From positions 1 through 13,820 of the forward strand of contig JAHEYM010000050.1 in the NCBI GenBank assembly GCA_023251595.1: DNA of 13,820 nt. Direction: 5' to 3'. Below are positions 1 through 6,956 of the stretch, piece after piece (the first letter of the stretch is position 1; the number at the start of each line of letters is the position of its first letter). Position numbers and translations under genes: made by a program. Origin of the DNA: Bacteroidota bacterium. GTDB taxonomy: Bacteria; Bacteroidota; Bacteroidia; AKYH767-A; JABDAW01. The notes beneath the pieces were generated by a model that saw only the letters and a program-made list of their open reading frames with translations, was not told the origin of the DNA and ran no database searches.

Positions 1-2639
1 ATTCGCTCATCAAAATTCTGGAAGAACGGAAAATTGATGCAGTTTTACCAACGATGGGCGGACAGACCGCACTCAATCTTTGCAAGGAAGCGGAGGAGAT
101 GGGGATCTGGAAAAAATATGGTGTCCGGCTCATCGGTGTCGACATTCAAGCGATCGAAACAACCGAAAATCGAGAAACTTTTCGCAAACTGATGATCGAT
201 ATCGGCGTGAAAGTGGCTCCTTCCAAAGTCGCGAATTCGTTTCTCGAAGGAAAGGAAATCGCACAGGATCTTGGTTTTCCGCTCGTTATTCGTCCGTCAT
301 ATACACTCGGCGGAACAGGTGGAAGTTTTGTTCACACAAAAGATGAATTTGAAGATGCGCTGAATCGCGGACTTCATGCTTCTCCAATTCACGAAGTTTT
401 GATTGAACGTGCAGTAGTTGGTTGGAAAGAATTTGAACTTGAACTTTTGCGTGATGCTGCTGATAATGTAATTATTATTTGCTCCATCGAAAATATGGAT
501 CCAATGGGAATCCACACAGGCGATTCGGTGACAGTTGCTCCTGCTATGACTTTGTCGGACACATGTTATCAGGAAATGCGAGATCTTGCTATTCGGATGA
601 TGCGTTCGATCGGAAATTTTTCGGGTGGATGTAATGTTCAATTCGCAACACATCCTGAAACCGATGAAATTATTGCGGTGGAAATTAATCCACGTGTATC
701 GCGTTCATCTGCACTCGCATCAAAAGCTACCGGTTATCCGATTGCGAAAATTGCCGCAAAACTTGCGATTGGTTATCATTTGGATGAATTAAAAAATCAA
801 ATAACAAAATCGACTTCTGCATTTTTTGAACCTGCAATTGATTATGTAATCGTGAAAGTTCCCCGTTGGAATTTCGATAAATTTCCGGGTTGTGATCGCT
901 CGCTTGGCTTGCAAATGAAATCGGTTGGTGAAGTAATGGCAATAGGCAGAAGTTTTATCGAGGCGCTCCAAAAGGCTTGTCAATCGCTTGAAATAAATCG
1001 CTCCGGACTCGGTGCCGATGGAAAAGATTGGAGAAAAACAGATGATATAATTCACAGTCTCGAGCATCCATCATGGGATCGTTTATTTCATATAAAAGAT
1101 GCGATGGCACTGGGCGTTCCGATTCAATCTATATATAATTTAACTAAAATTGATAAATGGTTTTTAAATCAAATTCAAACGCTTGTAGAATTCGAAAAAA
1201 AATTACGCAAGATGGATTTGAAAACTATTTCGCGCGAATTTCTTTTTGAATTAAAACAAAATGGATATTCAGATACGCAAATCGCCCATGTGCTTCACGA
1301 TGTAACCGAAGAAGAAGTTTATGACCGCCGACAGGAATTAGGAATTCGTCGCGTATATAAAATGGTGGATACCTGTGCCGCAGAATTTGCAGCAGGTACT
1401 CCATATTATTATTCTACTTTTGAAAATAATATGGAAGATTCGGTAAATGAAAAATCTCATTCCGAAAATGAATCCGTTTATTCAAAAAAGAAAAAAGTTA
1501 TTGTGTTGGGATCAGGTCCGAATCGCATCGGACAAGGTATTGAATTCGATTATTGTTGCGTCCACGGAATTCTTGCCGCAAAAGAATCGGGTTACGAAGC
1601 CATCATGATTAATTGTAATCCCGAAACCGTTTCTACAGATTTTGATATTGCAGATAAATTATATTTTGAACCGGTTTTTTGGGAACATCTTTTTGAAATT
1701 ATTGACAACGAAAAACCCGAAGGTGTAATCGTTCAGCTCGGTGGTCAAACTGCGCTTAAATTATCTGAGAAATTACATAAAAAAGGAATTAAATTATTAG
1801 GTACTTCTTTCGAATCGATGGATATTGCCGAAGACCGCGGATTGTTTTCCGATTTATTAAAAAGTCTCGATATTCCTTATCCGCGATATGGTGTTGCGGA
1901 GACGGCTGAAGAGGCATTGGTGGTCGTAAAAGATGTCGGATATCCGGTGTTGGTTCGCCCTTCTTATGTTCTTGGGGGACAAGGAATGAGTATCGTAATT
2001 AATGATACGGAACTTGAGGCAGCAGTAATTAAATTATTAAAAAATCTTCCCGGAAATCGTGTGTTAATTGACCATTTTCTCGATCGTGCCGAAGAAGCAG
2101 AAATTGATGCAATTGCTGATGGTGAAGATGTCTTAATCGTTGGTTTAATGGAACACATTGAACCGGCGGGAATTCACTCGGGCGATTCATTTGCCATGCT
2201 CCCCGCATTTAGTCTGACGGATGAAGTTCAGGATAAAATGATAGAGTATTCGAAAAAAATTGCAAAAGCACTTGATATTCGCGGATTATTAAATATACAA
2301 TTTGCAATCAAAAAAGATAAAGTATATGTGATTGAGGCTAATCCTCGTGGATCGCGAACTGTACCTTTTATTGCCAAAGCACATCAGGTGCCTTATGTGA
2401 ATATCGCAACAAAAGTCATGCTTGGGGTGAAGAAAATTAAAGACTTTAATGTTGAACCAAAATTGGAAGGATTCGCGATTAAAGAACCGGTATTTTCTTT
2501 TGATAAATTTCCAAACGTCAATAAAGAACTTGGTCCTGAAATGAAATCAACCGGAGAAGCGATCCGTTTTATCAAAGATTTAAATGATCCATACTTCAGA
2601 CATTTGGTGAAAGAAAAATCGATGTATTTAAGTCGGTAA
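1..2639 (+). CDS. carB: Carbamoyl-phosphate synthase large subunit (5'-partial)
   Basis: This subunit makes carbamoyl phosphate from bicarbonate, two ATP and ammonia channelled from the glutaminase subunit CarA, feeding pyrimidine and arginine synthesis in the cytoplasm. The reading frame is open from base 3, ahead of the first in-window ATG at 54. That ATG lies inside the conserved 'LPTMGGQTALN' block, so it is not the start; by comparison with E. coli CarB about 70-80 residues are missing. Visible are the first ATP-grasp half ('RPSYTLGGTGGS', 'CSIENMDPMGIHTGDS', 'NPRVSRSSALASKATG'), the oligomerisation region ('DTCAAEFAAGTPYYYST', about 1370-1420), then the second half from 1509 ('GSGPNRIGQGIEFDY', 'RPSYVLGGQGMS', 'MEHIEPAGIHSGDS'). 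The protein stops about 30 residues after 'GPEMKSTGEA', so the MGS-like allosteric domain of E. coli CarB is absent; I recall this as usual in Flavobacteriia. The linker between halves is slightly long and acidic. The next gene follows after 4 bp. Confidence 0.97.
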   Translation, partial: SLIKILEERKIDAVLPTMGGQTALNLCKEAEEMGIWKKYGVRLIGVDIQAIETTENRETFRKLMIDIGVKVAPSKVANSFLEGKEIAQDLGFPLVIRPSYTLGGTGGSFVHTKDEFEDALNRGLHASPIHEVLIERAVVGWKEFELELLRDAADNVIIICSIENMDPMGIHTGDSVTVAPAMTLSDTCYQEMRDLAIRMMRSIGNFSGGCNVQFATHPETDEIIAVEINPRVSRSSALASKATGYPIAKIAAKLAIGYHLDELKNQITKSTSAFFEPAIDYVIVKVPRWNFDKFPGCDRSLGLQMKSVGEVMAIGRSFIEALQKACQSLEINRSGLGADGKDWRKTDDIIHSLEHPSWDRLFHIKDAMALGVPIQSIYNLTKIDKWFLNQIQTLVEFEKKLRKMDLKTISREFLFELKQNGYSDTQIAHVLHDVTEEEVYDRRQELGIRRVYKMVDTCAAEFAAGTPYYYSTFENNMEDSVNEKSHSENESVYSKKKKVIVLGSGPNRIGQGIEFDYCCVHGILAAKESGYEAIMINCNPETVSTDFDIADKLYFEPVFWEHLFEIIDNEKPEGVIVQLGGQTALKLSEKLHKKGIKLLGTSFESMDIAEDRGLFSDLLKSLDIPYPRYGVAETAEEALVVVKDVGYPVLVRPSYVLGGQGMSIVINDTELEAAVIKLLKNLPGNRVLIDHFLDRAEEAEIDAIADGEDVLIVGLMEHIEPAGIHSGDSFAMLPAFSLTDEVQDKMIEYSKKIAKALDIRGLLNIQFAIKKDKVYVIEANPRGSRTVPFIAKAHQVPYVNIATKVMLGVKKIKDFNVEPKLEGFAIKEPVFSFDKFPNVNKELGPEMKSTGEAIRFIKDLNDPYFRHLVKEKSMYLSR

Positions 2640-2643
2640 ACTA

Positions 2644-2892
2644 ATGTTCAGATATCTATTAATTATACTCGGGGTTATCTTTATAATCCGCCTTATTAAA
2701 GGGAGTATATTTATTGTTACAAATCAGTCGATGAAAGATCGCGAAGCATATATGCGAAAATTTCAGGAGGAAGAAAAACGACGCGCAAAAGCCGAAGAGG
2801 GTAAAGTCAAAATAGATTATTCTTCTTCAGATAAATCAAAAAATAAAAAACACGACGACGGTGAATATACCGATTATGAGGAAGTGAAATAG
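2644..2892 (+). CDS. Small membrane-anchored protein, DUF4834-like
   Basis: An 82-residue protein of unknown function. Residues 3-26 form one hydrophobic segment (FRYLLIILGVIFIIRLIKG...), followed by a strongly charged Lys/Glu-rich stretch (about 30-60) that could be helical or coiled-coil. The acidic tail ends 'GEYTDYEEVK'. This plan (N-terminal membrane helix, charged linker, terminal GEY-D-EE motif) matches what I recall of the Bacteroidota DUF4834 family, but I could not search it. The ATG is 4 bp after the carB stop, so it is probably co-transcribed with carB. The TAG stop lies inside the first unit of an octamer tandem repeat, so the 3' end of the gene may have been shaped by repeat growth. 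The membrane anchor is seen; the family assignment is moderately sure. Confidence 0.75.
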   Translation: MFRYLLIILGVIFIIRLIKGSIFIVTNQSMKDREAYMRKFQEEEKRRAKAEEGKVKIDYSSSDKSKNKKHDDGEYTDYEEVK

Positions 2893-2916
2893 TGAAAGAG
2901 TGAAAGAATGAAAGAA
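2885..2916 (+). repeat. Octamer tandem repeat (TGAAAGAR) over a stop codon
   Basis: Four head-to-tail 8-base units occur: TGAAATAG (2885-2892), TGAAAGAG (2893-2900), TGAAAGAA (2901-2908) and TGAAAGAA (2909-2916). The first unit contains the TAG stop of the small membrane protein gene. Eight is not a multiple of three, so copy-number change beyond the stop would not alter the protein, but change within the first unit would. Confidence 0.85.
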
Positions 2917-2938
2917 TAGGATGATGAATAATAAATAC

Positions 2939-3016
2939 TTACAACTTATAACTCACGACTTACCGACGACAACTGACAACTGACAACTGACAACTGACAA
3001 CTGACAACTGACAACT
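2939..3016 (+). repeat. Degenerate heptamer tandem array upstream of yfhO-like gene
   Basis: The stretch reads as 7-base units with consensus TNACAAC. It opens with diverged units TTACAAC (2939), TTATAAC (2946), TCACGAC (2953) and an 8-base TTACCGAC (2960). A partial unit GACAAC (2968) follows, then six perfect TGACAAC units (2974-3015). In the other phase, GACAACT occurs seven times without interruption at 2968-3016. The array ends 7 bp before the ATG at 3023, so it replaces the usual leader/promoter-proximal sequence. Diverged units on one side and identical units on the other suggest recent expansion at the gene-proximal end. Confidence 0.9.
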
Positions 3017-3022
3017 TATATA

Positions 3023-5608
3023 ATGAACCAAACCCTGAAAAAAGATTTAATAGGCCACGGCGTGGTTCTGTTATTATTCATTGCCATCATCATGATTTAT
3101 TTTTCTCCGCTGCTGGAGGGGAAAGTGCTTCGACAAATGGATGTGGATCACTGGCAGGGGATGTCGAAAGAAATTTCCGATTTCAGAAAAACTGAAGGAT
3201 CAGAACCATTATGGACTAATTCCATGTTTGGTGGTATGCCTGCGTATCAGATTTCAGTGGTTTATCCAGCCAATCTGATTCAATATATAGATAAAGTCAT
3301 TCTTTTTCTCCCGATGCCCGCCAATCTCGTATTTTTATATCTCATCGGATTTTATTTCATGCTCATCACGATGAAAATCGACAAACGAATTGCATTTCTC
3401 GGTTCTGTTGCATTTGCATTTTCATCTTTCTTTTTCATCATTATTGCCGTCGGGCATAATTCCCAGGCTGTCGCAATTGGCTATATGGCTCCTGTTATTG
3501 CAGGGGTTGTACTTACCTACCGACGAAATCCCTGGCTTGGTGCAGCGGTTTTTGCGCTGGCATTCGCCCTTGAATTAAATGCGAATCATGTTCAGATCAC
3601 CTATTATTTAATGATTATAATGCTTTGTCTCGGCATCGCTGAATTGTATAGAACATTTATTTCGAAACAATGGGGTGCATTTTTAAAATCTTCAGGTTTA
3701 TTGGCGGTGGGTGGATTAATTGCACTTGGTTGCAGTATCACAAGTTTGTGGGCTACTTCCGAATATGGAAAATATACAACCCGTGGTCCTTCCGAATTGT
3801 CAAGCAAACAGGAATCGACAGGACTGCCCGTCGGATATGCATTTGATTGGAGTTATGGCGTTGATGAATCCTTTACTCTTCTCGTTCCGAATTACAAAGG
3901 TGGCAGTAGCAGTATTGCTATCAAAGAAGATAAATCGGCTCTCGAGGCTGTCCCAAATACATTCCGTGGTTGGGTTGGTGGATTTCCTCAATATTGGGGA
4001 GATCAGAAATTCACTTCCGGTCCGGTATATGTAGGGGCAATAATTTGTTTCCTTTTTCTTTTGGGATTTTTATTGCTCGATGGTCCGGAACGTTGGTGGC
4101 TTTTAGCTGCAACTATCATTTCTGTTGTTCTTTCCTGGGGGAAAAATTTTCCAGGATTTAATGATTGGATTTTCTATCACATTCCCGGATATAATAAATT
4201 CCGATCTGTCACCATGACACTTGTGATAGCGGAATTTACAATGCCTCTTCTTGCCATGCTGGCCCTTCAACGAATTTTGCAGAATGGGGATTTTTTCAAA
4301 CATAAAAGAAAACAATTCTTCATCGCGACAGGAGTTTCGCTGGGTCTCACATTTATTCTTGCAATAGCCCCAACCACATTTGCGGATGTATATAAGAATG
4401 TAGATGTAGTGAAAAATGGTAAAGTTGAAAAGGTCAGTGAATATACGCAACTTGTGGGTGAACTGAAAAAACAAAAGTTGGATGATAAAACAATTTCAGA
4501 TGCTACATCAAGTCTTGAAACTGCCAGAAAAAAGATTCTTTCTTCCGATGCATGGAGAAGTTTTGCTTTTATTCTTCTTTCCGCATTAATTATTTTCTTG
4601 TGGCAGAAGTATAAATTTAACGCTAATTATGCGCTTATCGGGATGACTGTTTTTGTTTTGATTGATATGGTGGCTGTTGATCAACGATATTTGAATGGCG
4701 AAGATTTTGCACCCAAAGGAAAAACCGATGCACCCTATCAGGAGAGCACTGCAGATATAGACATTCATAAAGATCGTTCTCTTGACTATAGGGTACTTAA
4801 CCTCAAAGATCCATTTAATGATGCCCGTACATCATACTTTCATAAATCGATTGGAGGTTATCATGGCGCTAAACTCAAACGTAGCCAGGAATTAATTGAT
4901 GAACCATTATCAAATGAATTAAGTGGTATCATTGATGGATTTAATTCACATAAAGATTCTATTCTAAATCTTGCGTTGAAAAATGCAAGCTGTCTTAATA
5001 TGCTAAATGCTAAATATCTTATATATAATCCCGATGCTCCACCCTTACCAAACCGCAATGCTCTAGGGAATGCCTGGTTTGTTAAAGAAGTGAAATGGGT
5101 CGCAAATGCAGATTCCGAATTACAGGCATGTTTTGATTTTAATCCATCTACTACTGCAATCGTTGATCAACGATTTAAAGATCAGATCGGAAATGTTGCA
5201 GAAACCAGTTCGACCACAGACAGTATTAAATTAAATAGTTATAAAGCTAATGATCTGGTCTATCAGTATGGATCAGCCAGCGAAAGAATAGTCGTCTTCT
5301 CTGAAATATATTTCGAAAAAGGTTGGAATGCATATATAGATGGTAAATTAACGCCACATTTCAGAACAAATTATGTACTACGTGGAATGAAGGTTCCGGC
5401 GGGTAACCATAAAGTTGAGTTCAAATTCGAACCAACCGTTTATGCGACAGGTGAGAGAATTTCACTCGTCTGTTCGGTTCTGCTTCTCGGATTTGTGGGA
5501 GGAATTTTCTGGAAAGCAGGGAAAGGAAAACTTTCACCCCACCCGACCTCAACGCCCCTCCCAATCTCCCAAAAAGGGGAGGAGAAATCCAAGTCAGCAA
5601 AGGCTTGA
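3023..5608 (+). CDS. YfhO-family polytopic membrane protein
   Basis: An 861-residue inner-membrane protein related to YfhO (PF09586), a family with a GT-C glycosyltransferase-like layout that has been linked to glycosylation of cell-surface polymers. Residues 12-30 are the first membrane segment. An extracytoplasmic loop follows with 'RQMDVDHWQG' (37-46) and 'WTNSMFGGMPAYQ' (64-76), then multiple hydrophobic segments from about 93 to 245 and the family-like 'YTTRGPSEL' (251-259). More membrane segments follow at about 340-450 and 515-560. A large soluble C-terminal part contains 'KGWNAYIDGK' and 'HFRTNYVLRGMKVPAGNH', typical of Bacteroidota members, before a last hydrophobic segment. Residues about 834-861 are a Pro/Ser/Lys-rich tail encoded by a GC-rich repeat, probably not ancestral. 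The TGA stop overlaps the TTG start of the next gene (TTGA). No Shine-Dalgarno site is visible. The acceptor and donor cannot be told from sequence. Confidence 0.9.
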   Translation: MNQTLKKDLIGHGVVLLLFIAIIMIYFSPLLEGKVLRQMDVDHWQGMSKEISDFRKTEGSEPLWTNSMFGGMPAYQISVVYPANLIQYIDKVILFLPMPANLVFLYLIGFYFMLITMKIDKRIAFLGSVAFAFSSFFFIIIAVGHNSQAVAIGYMAPVIAGVVLTYRRNPWLGAAVFALAFALELNANHVQITYYLMIIMLCLGIAELYRTFISKQWGAFLKSSGLLAVGGLIALGCSITSLWATSEYGKYTTRGPSELSSKQESTGLPVGYAFDWSYGVDESFTLLVPNYKGGSSSIAIKEDKSALEAVPNTFRGWVGGFPQYWGDQKFTSGPVYVGAIICFLFLLGFLLLDGPERWWLLAATIISVVLSWGKNFPGFNDWIFYHIPGYNKFRSVTMTLVIAEFTMPLLAMLALQRILQNGDFFKHKRKQFFIATGVSLGLTFILAIAPTTFADVYKNVDVVKNGKVEKVSEYTQLVGELKKQKLDDKTISDATSSLETARKKILSSDAWRSFAFILLSALIIFLWQKYKFNANYALIGMTVFVLIDMVAVDQRYLNGEDFAPKGKTDAPYQESTADIDIHKDRSLDYRVLNLKDPFNDARTSYFHKSIGGYHGAKLKRSQELIDEPLSNELSGIIDGFNSHKDSILNLALKNASCLNMLNAKYLIYNPDAPPLPNRNALGNAWFVKEVKWVANADSELQACFDFNPSTTAIVDQRFKDQIGNVAETSSTTDSIKLNSYKANDLVYQYGSASERIVVFSEIYFEKGWNAYIDGKLTPHFRTNYVLRGMKVPAGNHKVEFKFEPTVYATGERISLVCSVLLLGFVGGIFWKAGKGKLSPHPTSTPLPISQKGEEKSKSAKA
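5538..5584 (+). repeat. GC-rich hairpin repeat inside the 3' end of the yfhO-like gene
   Basis: A C-rich stretch (CCCCACCCGACCTC, 5537-5550, then CCCCTCCC, 5555-5562) leads into CTCCC (5566-5570), an A-rich loop, and GGGGAGGAG (5576-5584). CTCCC pairs with GGGAG (5577-5581). C-run/A-rich/GGGGAGGAG elements like this recur between genes in many Bacteroidota genomes, as I recall. Here the element is translated as the tail of the upstream protein. Confidence 0.6.
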
Positions 5609-6942
5609 AAAAAGTCCTCATAATTACTTATTACTGGCCTCCCGGAGGAGGAGCAGGCGTGCAACGCTGGTTGAAGTTCGTGAAATATCTCCGGAAATTT
5701 GGTTGGGAACCGGTTATATATACACCTGAAAACGGGGAAATTCCTGTTGAAGATCCTTCTCTTATGAAAGATATTCCGGAAGGAGTTGAAATTATTAAAA
5801 CAAAAATTTGGGAACCCTATAATTTATATAAAAAATTTGTTGGTCAAAAATCGAATGAGAAAATCAATACCGGCTTTCTCACCGAAAAGAAAAAACCATC
5901 TTTACTGCAGAAAATATCTGTATGGATTCGTGGCAACCTCTTTATTCCGGATGCCCGAAAGTTCTGGATAAATCCATCAATACGTTATCTGACAAATTAT
6001 TTGAAAACGAAACCTGTAGATGTCATTATCTCGAGCGGACCACCACACTCAATGCATCTTATTGCGTTAGGGTTAAGAGAAAAACTCAATCTTCCCTGGA
6101 TTGCAGATTTTCGTGACCCCTGGACACATATAGATTATTACAAAGATTTAATGTTGTCTGAGAGTGCCGATCGTAAACATCATCGTCTCGAGATGGAAGT
6201 TCTTCAAAAGGCGGATAGGGTTTTAGTGATAGGTGAAACCATGAAAAAAGAATTTCAGGAGTTATTTACAATCGGTTTGAATTCGTCAGAAAAAAAATCC
6301 TTTGATAAATTTCACGTCATTACCAATGGTTATGATGAAGATGATATTATCAAAGCCAACATCACTTTGGATAAAAAATTCAGTATAGCACATATTGGAA
6401 CTATGGTTCGCACAAGGAATCCTGAAATGTTTTGGAAAGTTATTTCTATATTTCGTGATCAATCATTTGAATTTGCAAACGCTCTTGAAATTAAATTAGT
6501 CGGAAAAATTGATCATTCAGTTTGGGAATCAATCGACAAATATAAATTAACTAAATTTGTAAATCAAGTAGATTATCTCCCGCACAATGAGGTAACAAAA
6601 GTTCAACAGCAATCACAACTTTTATTACTAATAGTGAATAATACCCATAACGCAAAGGGTATTCTGACCGGAAAATTATTTGAATATCTTGCAGCAAAAC
6701 GTCCGATTTTGTGTATCGGTCCAACTTATGGTGATGCCGCCAATATTATTCAGGAAACAGAAAGTGGAGTAACCGTTGACTTCAAGGATGAAAATAAAAT
6801 GACAGAGTGGCTCAAAAAGTATTTCTCGTCCTTTATTCAGGGATCATTGAGAGTGAATTCAAAAGAAATTGAAAATTATTCGAGAGAAACTTTAACGGGA
6901 AAACTATCTTCCTTAATGAATGAATTGGTTGTTGCGAATTAA
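5605..6942 (+). CDS. Glycosyltransferase, GT4-like (GT-B fold)
   Basis: A 445-residue cytoplasmic or membrane-associated enzyme expected to move a sugar from a nucleotide-sugar donor to a glycan or lipid acceptor. Residues 4-25 ('VLIITYYWPP', then 'GGGAGVQRWLKF') are the characteristic N-terminal strand and glycine loop of one GT4 branch. 'IADFRDPWT' (166-174) and 'ITNGYD' (239-244) follow. The C-terminal Rossmann half holds 'AHIGTMVRTRNPE' (262-274) and 'TGKLFEYLAAKRPIL' (355-369), where the Glu of 'FEY' occupies the donor-binding region. The start is TTG at 5605: no ATG allows the first beta-strand, and the next Met is residue 54. The start overlaps the yfhO-like stop by four bases (TTGA), indicating translational coupling. 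The asnB-like gene follows 14 bp downstream. Donor and acceptor are unknown. Confidence 0.9.
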   Translation: MKKVLIITYYWPPGGGAGVQRWLKFVKYLRKFGWEPVIYTPENGEIPVEDPSLMKDIPEGVEIIKTKIWEPYNLYKKFVGQKSNEKINTGFLTEKKKPSLLQKISVWIRGNLFIPDARKFWINPSIRYLTNYLKTKPVDVIISSGPPHSMHLIALGLREKLNLPWIADFRDPWTHIDYYKDLMLSESADRKHHRLEMEVLQKADRVLVIGETMKKEFQELFTIGLNSSEKKSFDKFHVITNGYDEDDIIKANITLDKKFSIAHIGTMVRTRNPEMFWKVISIFRDQSFEFANALEIKLVGKIDHSVWESIDKYKLTKFVNQVDYLPHNEVTKVQQQSQLLLLIVNNTHNAKGILTGKLFEYLAAKRPILCIGPTYGDAANIIQETESGVTVDFKDENKMTEWLKKYFSSFIQGSLRVNSKEIENYSRETLTGKLSSLMNELVVAN

Positions 6943-6956
6943 ATTGTCCTGATTCT

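Noticed and set aside
54..56. ATG as start of carB
   Set aside because: It lies inside the conserved LPTMGGQTALN block and the frame is open to the window edge; the true start is upstream of the window.
2939..3016. CRISPR-like array
   Set aside because: Units are 7 bases, contiguous and without spacers; it is a simple tandem repeat.
4103..4474. Long antisense open frame within the yfhO-like gene
   Set aside because: It has no recognisable domain and lies wholly opposite a well-supported coding frame; the same applies to the other shadow frames inside carB, asnB and the GT genes.
5576..5584. GGGGAGGAG as a Shine-Dalgarno site for the glycosyltransferase at 5605
   Set aside because: It is about 20 bases from the TTG, too far, and it is the right arm of the hairpin repeat.
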